Under the pieces are notes generated by a model that ran no database searches, had not been told where the DNA came from, and saw only the letters and a program-made list of their open reading frames with translations. Position numbers and translations under genes: made by a program. From contig DLMI01000155.1 of NCBI GenBank assembly GCA_002478145.1, forward strand, positions 123-43,386: a stretch of 43,264 nucleotides of DNA. Direction: 5' to 3'. Each line of letters opens with the position of its first letter. Positions within the stretch are counted from its first letter, which is position 1. Origin of the DNA: Acidobacteria bacterium UBA7540. Lineage in GTDB: Bacteria > Acidobacteriota > Terriglobia > UBA7540. Positions 33,437 through 41,868 of this stretch are shown piece after piece.

Positions 33437-34378
33437 ATGGCAAGTTTTCTTGTGACCGGGGGCGCCGGGTTCATCGGGTCGGTGTTGGTCAATCGACTAG
33501 TTGAGTTGGGTCACGCGGTTCGAGTGGTGGATAATTTCAGCACCGGGTTTAGACGAAATCTCGACCATTGTCTCGACCGCATCGAACTGGTTGAAGGTGA
33601 CCTGGCGGAGCTTGCGGTTTGCAAGGCCTCCGTGCAGGGCGTGGAATACGTGCTCCATCAAGCTGCAATTCCTTCGGTCCAGCGCTCCGTGCAAGACCCG
33701 ATCAGAAGCCATAGTGCGAATGTCACTGCCACCCTGAACCTGCTGGTGGCGGCGCGGGACGCCCAAGTGAAGCGGTTCGTATTTGCCAGTTCCTCCTCCG
33801 TATATGGTGACACGGAGACGTTGCCGAAGGTAGAAACCATGCCCGAGAATCCCCTTTCCCCTTACGCTCTTACGAAACTCGCGGGCGAGAAGTACTGCGT
33901 CGTCTTCCATCGGATTTACGGCTTCCCGGCTGTTTCCCTCCGGTACTTCAACGTCTTCGGCCCACGTCAGGATCCCCACTCCACGTACTCGGCAGTTGTT
34001 TCGCGCTTTGTCGAAGCGGCGCTTCGGGGCATTCGCCCCATCGTCTACGGCGATGGGGAACAGTCGCGCGACTTTACTTATGTGGATGACGTGGTTGAGG
34101 CCAACATGCTCGCTTGCCTAGCGGATGGCGTGGGTGGCATGGTCTTCAACGTCGGCACAGGCGAGCGACACACTCTCAACGACCTCCTCTCTTCTCTTTC
34201 CGCCATCGTGGGACACCAGTTGGAACCCGAGTACTCAAACGCCCGGCGGGGAGATGTACGCCATTCTCAAGCTGAGATTGAAAAGGCCCGGCGCTTCTTG
34301 AGGTTCGAACCAAGAGTGAGTTTCAAAGAGGGGCTGGAACGCACGGTGGATTGGTTCCGCAAGAGTGTGAAGCCGTAA
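33437..34378 (+). CDS. NAD-dependent sugar-nucleotide epimerase/dehydratase
   Basis: A 313-aa extended short-chain dehydrogenase acting on NDP-sugars. NAD-binding motif TGGAGFIGS at the N-terminus, Ser/Tyr/Lys catalytic set in SSSSVYG and YALTKLAGEKY, and the substrate-site segments YFNVFGPRQDPHSTYSAV and DGEQSRDFTYVDDVV. These last motifs fit UDP-GlcNAc 4-epimerase (WbpP-like) and UDP-glucose 4-epimerase enzymes; the substrate cannot be fixed. The start at 33437 has a perfect GGAGG. It probably feeds exopolysaccharide or lipopolysaccharide synthesis. No glycosyltransferase is adjacent. Confidence 0.92.
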   Translation: MASFLVTGGAGFIGSVLVNRLVELGHAVRVVDNFSTGFRRNLDHCLDRIELVEGDLAELAVCKASVQGVEYVLHQAAIPSVQRSVQDPIRSHSANVTATLNLLVAARDAQVKRFVFASSSSVYGDTETLPKVETMPENPLSPYALTKLAGEKYCVVFHRIYGFPAVSLRYFNVFGPRQDPHSTYSAVVSRFVEAALRGIRPIVYGDGEQSRDFTYVDDVVEANMLACLADGVGGMVFNVGTGERHTLNDLLSSLSAIVGHQLEPEYSNARRGDVRHSQAEIEKARRFLRFEPRVSFKEGLERTVDWFRKSVKP

Positions 34379-34543
34379 CCCGCCCTGCAAACGATACGCT
34401 ATTTCACCTTCAGATTTCCAGGCTTGCCCAATGGAAAACGACACCTCAGTGAGTCCGCCAACTCCCCTGCGCCTAACAGTTCCTGAGGTCAAACGGTGAG
34501 TCTTGGCGCCTACAACAAGTGACAGGCTTCCGGCCGCCGGGCG

Positions 34544-35908
34544 CTACGCCTGCGCCGGCTGGGATTTGGGTGTGAACGAGCAGCCCACACGCCTTTTCCC
34601 CTCCGGAAGTTGACGGCAGTAAATTCGATGCAAGGTTAGTTCAGCGTCGAGCAGGAATGGGACAGCTAGTCGAGTTGGAAAACTGTCCGGCAGGTCATAA
34701 TCGTCCGTCCGCAAGCAAACGCCCCCAAAGCTTAGGTCCAGAACCCTTACGAACTTGCTCTTCGCCCCAAGACGAACTACGCCCAGCCCGCGCGCTCCTT
34801 GGAGCGGAATTCGTTCATCCTTGCGCCGCTCATGGGCGTGATCTGAGGGTCGGATTCTCTCTCCTGCCAGGCCAACGCCTGGAGAAGAAACGGACTGGGC
34901 AGGGCTACGCTGGTCGTCGCGGTCTGTCGCAGCCTCAGATTCCCGCGCGAGTCCTTCGACTTCGGACGCAGAAGCCCGAGCTGTGACGACGGCCTCCTCT
35001 TGTAGACGAGCTGCCCTTTGTTTGCTCTCGTAAAGGTTCTTGTCCGCAAATTGGAACAAGTGTGTTGCATCCTCACCATCTTGAGGAAAAATGGCGATCC
35101 CATAATCCATTCCAACCGGTGTGTTGGGAGCAAGGGGCTTGGCATATGTTTCGAACTTCCCCGCGATTCGTTCAGCCAACGCCTCGGCACTAGACTTCTC
35201 CGCTTGAGGAAGAAGGATGGCGAACTCATCGCCGCCAATCCTGCAAGAAACGTCAGAGCCGCGAATGGTTTCATCGCTGGCACGAGCCACACTGCGCAGA
35301 ATCTCGTCTCCCGTGGCATGTCCGTAAGTGTCATTCGCAATCTTGAACCTGCGAAGGTCCAACAAGAGCAATGCGAACGAGGTCCCGTAACGACTGGAGC
35401 GATTGATCTCCCGACCCAGGTGTTCTTCAAACATGCGGCGGTTCTTGAGCCCGGTAAGCGGGTCCGTGGCGGCGTTGTGACGCAACTTCTCAAGCTCTTC
35501 GTATTCCAACAAAATGGGTTTCCGCAGCAGGTGTAATTCGCCAAAGTAGTCCACCGCCGCTGTCCTCAGCGAGGATGGGCGGCCGAGTTTTTCCGTCAAC
35601 TCGCTTCGGTGGGCTAAGATCTTTTCCCAATGGACGATGCTCTCCTTCTCGGTTACCTCCACGCTGGTAAGGCCCTTCAGGAGTGTCTGCAAGAAGGCCC
35701 CTTGGGCGCCCGGGCCAAGCTGCCTCAAGTTGTCAACAATCAGTTCCAGCAAATACTCCGAGCTTCCCTCGAAGTCGATGGCCATAAGGGCTTCTTCATT
35801 CCGAACCTCTCCAGCCCTTGGCAAAGGTCTTTGGGAGCTCGCCGAGGTCTCCTTGTTGTCGTCTAACACCCTGTCTTCCACAGCTTCACCAGCGCACACA
35901 CCTGCCAT
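34544..35908 (-). CDS. Diguanylate cyclase with C-terminal PilZ domain
   Basis: Predicted to make c-di-GMP and to bind it. A helical N-terminal region is followed by GGDEF (about residues 170-310 of this form): DPLTGLKNRRMFEE, LLDLRRFKIANDTYGHATGDEIL and intact RIGGDEFAILL, so it is likely active. The C-terminus is PilZ-like: ERRKDERIPL (RxxxR) and VLDLSFGGVCLR (D-x-S-x-x-G). Joining the synthase and a receptor suggests self-sensing. The start is uncertain: 35908 (ATG, weak ribosome site) is used; 35785 is an alternative and the open frame reaches 36100 without coding character. Confidence 0.88.
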   Translation of the reverse strand: MAGVCAGEAVEDRVLDDNKETSASSQRPLPRAGEVRNEEALMAIDFEGSSEYLLELIVDNLRQLGPGAQGAFLQTLLKGLTSVEVTEKESIVHWEKILAHRSELTEKLGRPSSLRTAAVDYFGELHLLRKPILLEYEELEKLRHNAATDPLTGLKNRRMFEEHLGREINRSSRYGTSFALLLLDLRRFKIANDTYGHATGDEILRSVARASDETIRGSDVSCRIGGDEFAILLPQAEKSSAEALAERIAGKFETYAKPLAPNTPVGMDYGIAIFPQDGEDATHLFQFADKNLYESKQRAARLQEEAVVTARASASEVEGLARESEAATDRDDQRSPAQSVSSPGVGLAGERIRPSDHAHERRKDERIPLQGARGLGVVRLGAKSKFVRVLDLSFGGVCLRTDDYDLPDSFPTRLAVPFLLDAELTLHRIYCRQLPEGKRRVGCSFTPKSQPAQA

Positions 35909-36425
35909 GCTCACGATGCACTTCCCACCATGAACCAATGACTTCCAAGCTTGAATTCCAGATGACTTATTCGGGGGCAGGAAATTCGCCAGACCATGAC
36001 CACTGGGCACGCCTTCTGCAACATTCGGGGTACAATTCAGATTAGGAGATTGCTTCGAATGGTTGCAAGTGGAAAATGATGGGGTTACTCCAATCGACAC
36101 ACTGTGTTTACCAGAAGGTTAGCTCCACCTCGGGAGTCCCTGGCCCTCCAATCCGAGCAAACGGGAAAACCCAAGTCCAGCTTTCAGCCAACTCGAGCGA
36201 AACGGTTCTGGATTTGCCGGACGGCAACGAGAGAGCCTTTGATTCGGCTCTGTGACCTCCTGACGGGACCTCACCTTGATGATCCCCAAGGATCAGGCAC
36301 TGCAAGGCCGCGAATTATTTCGAGTGCGCAGGCGAAACTTGGGGCGAGGGAGCATCGCGCCGCTGGTTACTCAAAATCACTTATAATATGTGCCTGGCCT
36401 GCACTAAGAAAGGAAAGGAGAGCAA
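35909..36425. other. Intergenic stretch, one possible -10 box
   Basis: No gene recognised. TATAAT at 36382-36387 lies 39 bases before the secreted-protein start and may be its -10 box, but no -35 is clear. Confidence 0.35.
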
Positions 36426-36881
36426 ATGATGTGTTACGGATTCCTTCATTGTCACACTGGCGGCTCGGATAGCCGCATAGGGACGCCGCGACTTGGAAAG
36501 CTGCTCCTGGTAGCGATCGTGCTTTTGGCCGGAGCAGCCCCCGACCACGCTTTGTGCGTTTCACCGGTTGACGTCCCAGTCATCAGAGGCGACCTGGGGC
36601 CCTGTTCGGCAGACTTCACGGTCCTGGACAGCAATAACAAACCTCTTTATGACGCCAAGATCCACGTTACAATTCTTTACGGCTTCATGAACAAACGAAA
36701 ATCCGACCTTGAAATCGGCACCAATAGCGACGGCAAGGCGCGCATCGAGGGGTTGCCTGACAAACTCAAGAAGCCGCCGCTGGAGTTCAAGATCCGGGGC
36801 GGCGATTTACGAAAGTCTGTCATGCAAGATCCCGCCACTGATTGCCATGCGAGTTTCAATGTCCAACTCGGGAGCCCGTAA
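36426..36881 (+). CDS. Secreted protein with a carboxypeptidase-regulatory-like beta domain
   Basis: A 151-aa exported protein. AAAGGAGAG lies directly upstream of ATGATG. A signal segment (LGKLLLVAIVLLAGAAPDHA) ends near residue 42. The mature part is a beta-sandwich-like domain: GPCSADFTVLDSNNKPLYDAKIHV and TNSDGKARIEGLPDKL resemble carboxypeptidase-regulatory-like or Ig-like folds (NKP.YDA..V and DG..I motifs). Two cysteines could form a disulfide in the periplasm. Exact function unknown. Confidence 0.7.
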   Translation: MMCYGFLHCHTGGSDSRIGTPRLGKLLLVAIVLLAGAAPDHALCVSPVDVPVIRGDLGPCSADFTVLDSNNKPLYDAKIHVTILYGFMNKRKSDLEIGTNSDGKARIEGLPDKLKKPPLEFKIRGGDLRKSVMQDPATDCHASFNVQLGSP

Positions 36882-36940
36882 GCCCACGTCGCCCGGAGGA
36901 TAGGCTCTGGCAGAGATCATTCACTTGTAAACACGAAGAT

Positions 36941-37024
36941 ATGGCGAAAGTGTATAAAATAGACATGGGACAATTCGACACTGCGCCAGTAAGTCTTGTT
37001 GACAGGCCCATCAAATTTCGATGA
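36941..37024 (+). CDS. 27-aa ORF overlapping the MEDS gene
   Basis: Reads MAKVYKIDMGQFDTAPVSLV and ends in its TGA inside the ATGA that starts the next gene. The 4-base overlap suggests translational coupling, either as a leader peptide or a tiny partner. Ribosome site weak. Confidence 0.35.
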   Translation: MAKVYKIDMGQFDTAPVSLVDRPIKFR

Positions 37025-37593
37025 AGATAAGATATATGGGAGTAGAACTAAGCAACCATGCGGGGCGTGCAGCCCAGGCCACTGCATGTCGTTTGGTAGT
37101 CCGGAAGGAAAAGGGCTCATCTGAAATCTTACAATTCGTAATCGCAGGGTTGGAAATCGGCCAGCAGGTTGTGATCGTAGCCGGCCCGACCTGCTTAAAC
37201 GATGTTGCGCGCGGCCTGAGTGAGAATGGGTTAAGGCCGGACGTATCTTTGCATAGCGGGCGTTTGGTGTTTCTGACCGCTCCGGAGTGCCTCAACGAAC
37301 TTTTAAGAGCAGGCGATCCACTCCAGAGAAGTCCGTTGCACCTCCACGGAACAGTCATGCGATGGGTTACCGACTGGTCGTGGGCCTTATCCAAAGGCGA
37401 CGGGCTCAACGTCATTCGCGATTACCAACGCCGACTTCATGACTTTGTTCGTCCCCTCAATGCCATTTCACTTTGCACCGTGCATTGCGAAAAGATCGGA
37501 CGGGCATCGCTGTTGGCGCTTTTGGCAGACCACCGTCGCGCCATGCGGACTGTGCGGTCTGTCCAAGCCTTCCAGCGCTCCGCAAACGCATAA
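37021..37593 (+). CDS. MEDS-domain (DcmR-like sensory) protein
   Basis: A 190-aa protein with no DNA-binding or transmitter domain. LQFVIAGLEIGQQVVIVAG, GRLVFLTAPECLNELL and the strong C-terminal MRWVTDWSWALSK plus VIRDYQRRLHDFV match the layout of the MEDS domain (methanogen/methylotroph DcmR sensory), found as a stand-alone or attached to kinases. It is thought to sense small organic ligands; the ligand here is unknown. It is translationally coupled to the 27-aa ORF. Confidence 0.6.
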   Translation: MKIRYMGVELSNHAGRAAQATACRLVVRKEKGSSEILQFVIAGLEIGQQVVIVAGPTCLNDVARGLSENGLRPDVSLHSGRLVFLTAPECLNELLRAGDPLQRSPLHLHGTVMRWVTDWSWALSKGDGLNVIRDYQRRLHDFVRPLNAISLCTVHCEKIGRASLLALLADHRRAMRTVRSVQAFQRSANA

Positions 37594-37726
37594 GACGTAA
37601 CTGGCCGCGCCAGGATGTGATTCAGGCTCAGCCGGCGCGTGTCCCACAAAGCAACTCCTCCAACCGGCTCTGCCGGACGAACGAGAAACCGAATCAGTCG
37701 TTCTTGACCGCAAAATCTCCCCTTGA

Positions 37727-37764
37727 TTATTGACAAGAGGTGAGGTAGGATTCATTGTCGATAA
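37727..37764 (+). promoter_or_regulatory. PadR promoter with a candidate self-operator
   Basis: TTGACA (37730-37735), 17 bases, CATTGT. The same region holds an inverted repeat TTATTGACAA (37727-37736) and TTGTCGATAA (37755-37764), 9 of 10 bases paired, spacer 18. The arms overlap both promoter boxes, as expected if the repressor blocks its own promoter. Confidence 0.55.
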
Positions 37765-37779
37765 CTGAGGGGAGTGTGA

Positions 37780-38109
37780 ATGAGCAAACCAACCGATTTG
37801 GTCCAAGGCACGTTGGACCTCCTGATCCTCAAGACCCTTGCTCTTGAACCCATGCACGGCTGGGGTATCGCCCAGCGCATCCGGCAGGTGTCGAAGGACG
37901 TGCTCCAGGTGAATCAAGGAGCGCTATATCCCGCTCTCCATCGCCTTGAGCAAAGCGCATGGATCAAGGCGAAGTGGGGCGAGTCGGACAACAATCGCCG
38001 CGCCAAGTTCTATTCGCTGACAACGGCAGGGCGCAAGTATTTGCAGCAAGAGCAAGCCAACTGGCAGAGGCTCTCTGACGCCATTGGGCTGGTGCTGGAG
38101 ACGACGTGA
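37780..38109 (+). CDS. PadR-family transcriptional regulator
   Basis: A 109-aa winged-helix repressor. LVQGTLDLLILKTLALEPMHGWGIAQRI and VNQGALYPALHRLEQSAWIKAKW are the classic PadR motif set, with the wing NRRAKFYSLTTAGRKYL. The ATG at 37780 follows GAGGGGAG. It lies before an ADOP permease gene, the standard pairing in Acidobacteriota, where PadR is assumed to control the permease. A repeat array separates them, so co-transcription is likely but not certain. Confidence 0.93.
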   Translation: MSKPTDLVQGTLDLLILKTLALEPMHGWGIAQRIRQVSKDVLQVNQGALYPALHRLEQSAWIKAKWGESDNNRRAKFYSLTTAGRKYLQQEQANWQRLSDAIGLVLETT

Positions 38110-38111
38110 AG

Positions 38112-38235
38112 GCGAGGATTCAGGATTCAGTGGGAGGAGTCGTCCGTTGTCCGTTGTCCGTTGTCAGTGGTCCCCCCGCGGCGGGTCAGTTGTGAAAACA
38201 AGAAGTCGCTTGCGCCTGAGAACTGAAAACTGAGA
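38112..38235. repeat. Degenerate heptamer repeats
   Basis: AGGATTC-AGGATTC, CCGTTGT-CCGTTGT-CCGTTGT-CAGTGGT and GAGAACT-GAAAACT-GAGAGCT, with CCCGCGGCGGG in between, separating padR from the permease. Confidence 0.85.
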
Positions 38236-38242
38236 GCTTCCG

Positions 38243-40942
38243 ATGCGTTGGATACACAAGCTGCCGCTTCGATTCCGGTCACTGTTTCGGAAGAGCCGCG
38301 CCGAGGCGGACCTCAGCGACGAACTCCGCTTTCACCTGGAGAAGCTAATTGAGGAACAGGCCGCAAAAGGGATGACGCCAGAGGAAGCCCGTTACGCGGC
38401 CCTTCGCGAGCTGGGCGGGGTGGAGCAAATCAAGGAGGAGTGCCGAGATATGCGCCGGGTGAACTGGATCGAGAATTTCCTTCAGGATGTCCGTTACGGC
38501 CTTCGGATGGTCGGGAAGTCGCGGGGGCTGACCGCGATTCTGGCGCTCACCCTGGCGTTGGGCATTGGCGTGAATACGGCCATTTTCAGCGTGTTGAATG
38601 GGTGGCTGCTCCGTCCGCTCCCCGTGCGAGCGCCGGAGCAAATCATGGTTCTTGCTTTTCAACCGAAGGGAACGTCTGAATCGAAGTTTTCTTATCCTGA
38701 CCTTCTGGATTTCCAGAAGCAGGCAGACGCGTTCTCCAATCTGTTTGCTTACGCGCCCGGCGGCGCGGGGTTCAGTGTCCGCGGCGAAGCGAGTGAATTT
38801 GCCTACAGCGCGGTAACAGGCAATTATTTCTCGGCTCTTGGGGTGAAGCCGCTGCTCGGCCGGCTATTGCTTCCTAGCGAGGGCGAAAAGCCGGGCGAGG
38901 AGCTGCTGGTGGTGCTTGGCTACTCCTTCTGGCAAAAGAGATTCGGTGGCGATGCCGCCATCGTCGGCAAGCGGGTTCTTGTCAATGGGCAACCGGCCAC
39001 GATTATTGGCGTCACGCCCAAGGAGTTCCACGGCACCTTGTTTGCTTTTGATATGGATGGCTATCTGTCGCTCAATGCGCTGCCGCTGGTCCAGGATTCG
39101 AGCAGGTTCTGGACCGATCGCCGCGACCGAGGGTTGATGGTGCTCGGAAGGCTGAAGCCCGGCGTCAGCATGGCAGAGACGCAGAGTTCGCTAGCCGTCA
39201 TTGCGCAGCGCCTGGCCGCCCAGTATCCCGCAACGAACCAGGGAGCCACCGTGCGTGTTATTCCGGAGAGATTGGCCCGGCCGGCCCCTTTCGTCACCAA
39301 CTTCGTTCCCGTCATCGCCGGTCTATTCCTGGTTCTGCCCGCCCTCGTCTTGCTGCTGGCGTGCCTGAACGTGGCGAATATTCTGCTAGCACGGGCGACG
39401 GCGCGGCAGCGCGAGATGGCCATTCGCGCGGCTCTGGGCGCGGGCCGCGGGCGACTCGTCCGGCAGATGCTCACTGAAAGCCTCCTCCTGGCGCTCCTGG
39501 GGGGTATCGGAGGCGTGCTCCTCGGAGAATGGGCGACCAGCGCCAGCGGATCAATGCTTCATTCGGTAACGTCAACCACATCAAATGTTGCTTTTCGGCT
39601 GGACTACAGCTTTGATTGGAGGGTCTTTGCCTACACCTTGGGAGCAGTGATTTTATCCGGAATCTTCCTCGGCGTCTGGCCCGCCTTTCGTGCCGGTCGA
39701 GTGGATGTAAATACCGTGTTGCACGAAGGTGGGCGGAGCGATTCTGCTGGCGTGGGCCGTCATGGAGTCCGCGGTGTCCTGCTGGTGGCGCAAGTGGCGG
39801 GCTCGCTGATGTTGTTGATTGTCGCCGGCCTTTTCGTTCACAGCCTCGAGCGAGCTGAGCATATGTATCTGGGCTTCGATCCTGATCGTGTCCTGAGTGT
39901 CATGCTGGACGTGCACCAAATCGGTTACGACGAGACGCGCGCGAAGGGCTTCTGTCGGGACCTTAAGAGCCGGGTCCGCGCCATGCCGGGCGTCCAATCC
40001 GCCAGCCTCGCCTTCACCGTGCCCCTGGGAATGCCCAGCCCTGCGAGCCCCATTTATATCGAAGGTCATCCGCTCGCGCCTGGTCAGGTAGCCCCGGAGG
40101 TCTCTTTCAACAGCATTGACCCGGCGTACTTTGAAACGATGCGGCTTCCGCTGCTCGAGGGCCGCACCTTCCGGGACTTCGACAACGAAACAGCGCGGCC
40201 AGTGGCAATTGTGAGTCAGACGATGGCGAAGAAGTTTTGGCCGAATCAGGATCCCATCGGCAAGCGCTTCAGCATGAAGAGCGCCACCGGGCCTTTCATC
40301 GAGGTGGTGGGCCTGGCCCGGGACGGGCAGAGTATGTGGCATTTTTCACCGGAGCCTCAGCCCTATTTCTATCTCCCACTCGCGCAAAACTTCACTTCGT
40401 TTCTGTCGCTACAGGTTCGGACCACGGTCCCTCCGGAATCGCTGATCCTGGGAGTGCAAGGGCAGATCCGTGACCTCGCCCCCGATCTGCCGATCTTCGA
40501 TGCCCGCACGATGCAGCAGGGGATTCATGGACTCGGCGGCTTGTTCATCTTTCGTCTGGCAGCCGCTCTCGCCGGAGTCATGGGAATCCTGGGTCTGACG
40601 CTTGCCACCGTCGGTGTTTATGGCGTGGTTTCGTTCGGCGCGGCGCAGCGCACGCGCGAGATCGGGATTCGCATGGCCCTCGGCGCTACGCGTCGTGGCA
40701 TCCTGGTAGCGATCGTACGGCAGGGCTTGCAGCTTGCCCTGATTGGGATCGCGTCAGGATTGATGGGGGCGTTCGCGCTCAGCCGGCTGCTGCGTAGCAT
40801 GCTGGTGGGCGTCAAGCCAGGTGATCCCGGAACCTTCATCGGTGTATCGCTCCTCTTGCTCTCCGTCGCGCTCCTGGCGAGTTTCATTCCCGCGCGCCGG
40901 GCGACGAAGGTGGACCCCATGGTGGCGCTGAGGTACGAATGA
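38243..40942 (+). CDS. ADOP-type duplicated orphan permease (MacB/FtsX-like)
   Basis: An 899-aa inner-membrane protein with two FtsX-like permease units but no ATPase. The N-terminal helical domain (RSLFRKSRAEADLSDELRFH, RYAALRELGG) typical of ADOP is followed by a first span (LTAILALTLALGIGVNTAIFS), a MacB-like periplasmic domain (SYPDLLDFQKQAD, VTGNYFSALGVKPLLGR), three spans with the FtsX motif ATARQREMAIRAALGAGRG, a second periplasmic domain (FNSIDPAYFETMRLPLLEGR) and a C-terminal FtsX unit (TREIGIRMALGATR). Ends in KVDPMVALRYE as usual. Substrate unknown. Paired with padR. Confidence 0.94.
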   Translation: MRWIHKLPLRFRSLFRKSRAEADLSDELRFHLEKLIEEQAAKGMTPEEARYAALRELGGVEQIKEECRDMRRVNWIENFLQDVRYGLRMVGKSRGLTAILALTLALGIGVNTAIFSVLNGWLLRPLPVRAPEQIMVLAFQPKGTSESKFSYPDLLDFQKQADAFSNLFAYAPGGAGFSVRGEASEFAYSAVTGNYFSALGVKPLLGRLLLPSEGEKPGEELLVVLGYSFWQKRFGGDAAIVGKRVLVNGQPATIIGVTPKEFHGTLFAFDMDGYLSLNALPLVQDSSRFWTDRRDRGLMVLGRLKPGVSMAETQSSLAVIAQRLAAQYPATNQGATVRVIPERLARPAPFVTNFVPVIAGLFLVLPALVLLLACLNVANILLARATARQREMAIRAALGAGRGRLVRQMLTESLLLALLGGIGGVLLGEWATSASGSMLHSVTSTTSNVAFRLDYSFDWRVFAYTLGAVILSGIFLGVWPAFRAGRVDVNTVLHEGGRSDSAGVGRHGVRGVLLVAQVAGSLMLLIVAGLFVHSLERAEHMYLGFDPDRVLSVMLDVHQIGYDETRAKGFCRDLKSRVRAMPGVQSASLAFTVPLGMPSPASPIYIEGHPLAPGQVAPEVSFNSIDPAYFETMRLPLLEGRTFRDFDNETARPVAIVSQTMAKKFWPNQDPIGKRFSMKSATGPFIEVVGLARDGQSMWHFSPEPQPYFYLPLAQNFTSFLSLQVRTTVPPESLILGVQGQIRDLAPDLPIFDARTMQQGIHGLGGLFIFRLAAALAGVMGILGLTLATVGVYGVVSFGAAQRTREIGIRMALGATRRGILVAIVRQGLQLALIGIASGLMGAFALSRLLRSMLVGVKPGDPGTFIGVSLLLLSVALLASFIPARRATKVDPMVALRYE

Positions 40943-40944
40943 AG

Positions 40945-41060
40945 TCGTCAGTTTTCAGTTATCAGTTTTCAGTTAGAACCAGAGCGGGCAACTCTTCAAG
41001 CAAAACACAAGGTCGAATGTGCCGGTCGGAACCGAGGGATTGAGAACTGAGAACTGACCC
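40945..41060. repeat. Degenerate heptamer repeats
   Basis: GTCAGTT-TTCAGTT-ATCAGTT-TTCAGTT immediately after the permease stop, then GAGAACT-GAGAACT-GACCC, with CCCACC..GGCGGG beside it. Confidence 0.85.
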
Positions 41061-41145
41061 ACCAAGGCGGGACAATGGACGCGCCCGTCGGGAACTCTTA
41101 TGTGGCGTTGAGCGTATAATAGTGCAGACAAGCAAGGAGGATCTT

Positions 41146-41718
41146 ATGTACTGCGCTCATTGTGGCGCCCAGGTCATGCCGGGGCAGATCTTCTGCAACA
41201 AATGCGGCCAGGCCATCTCCGGCGCACCGACTCCCGCGTCGATGGCCACGCCCGCGCCACCGCCTCAATCCTCGATTAGCCCAACCAGCCTGCCGGCGCA
41301 AACCAGCCCGAGCGCGGGATTCGCCCGACCCTCGCGCGTGGCGAGACACGTCAGCGTGCTTGGCGCCCTCTGGATCGCCCTTTCCGTGTTGCGGCTGATC
41401 CCAGGCGTGGCCCTGATGGTCTTCGGCCATATGCGTTTCCCGTTCATGTTTATGCCGATTCCCCAGCCCATGCGGTTGTTCTTGGCTCCCTTCCTGGGCA
41501 TGATCGGCCTGGTCATTTCAGGCTTCGCCATTGCAGGAGTGATCGCTGGATGGGGCCTCTTGTCCCACTACCCCTGGGCGCGCATGCTCGCCATCGTCCT
41601 CGGCTGCATTAGCCTCATCCACTTTCCCTTCGGGACGGCGCTCGGCATCTACACCCTTTGGGTCCTGATCCCCGAGCACGCTGAGGCCGAGTACCAACGT
41701 CTGGCGAGGGTCGGCTAG
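41146..41718 (+). CDS. Membrane protein with N-terminal zinc ribbon
   Basis: A 190-aa protein. It begins with a four-Cys zinc ribbon, CAHC and CNKC 15 residues apart, a Pro/Ala/Ser linker, and then four likely membrane spans (VLGALWIALSVLRLIPGVAL, GMIGLVISGFAIAGVIAGWG, MLAIVLGCISLIH). The start at 41146 has AAGGAGG and a TATAAT at 41115-41120. Such zinc-ribbon plus DUF-type membrane proteins are frequent in Acidobacteriota; function unknown. Confidence 0.75.
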   Translation: MYCAHCGAQVMPGQIFCNKCGQAISGAPTPASMATPAPPPQSSISPTSLPAQTSPSAGFARPSRVARHVSVLGALWIALSVLRLIPGVALMVFGHMRFPFMFMPIPQPMRLFLAPFLGMIGLVISGFAIAGVIAGWGLLSHYPWARMLAIVLGCISLIHFPFGTALGIYTLWVLIPEHAEAEYQRLARVG

Positions 41719-41794
41719 ACCGCGTTTTTCGGGCAGAATCCGCGCTTGGGCTGTGCTTAGGGGCTGTTTTCGCTTTCTGCAAGCGCGGGATTTG

Positions 41795-41845
41795 CTCGGC
41801 CCGATAGACCACACCCATGCCGCCGCCCAGCTTCTTCAGGATCCG
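41795..41845 (-). pseudogene. Ser/Thr kinase fragment (glycine loop)
   Basis: On the minus strand RILKKLGGGMGVVYRAE, the ATP-binding loop of a Hanks-type kinase, directly after an in-frame TAA and without the rest of the domain. It looks like a remnant of a kinase gene of the kind often fused to TolB/WD40 repeats. Confidence 0.6.
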
Positions 41846-41868
41846 TTAGCGCGAAGTCGTCTTGCCAG

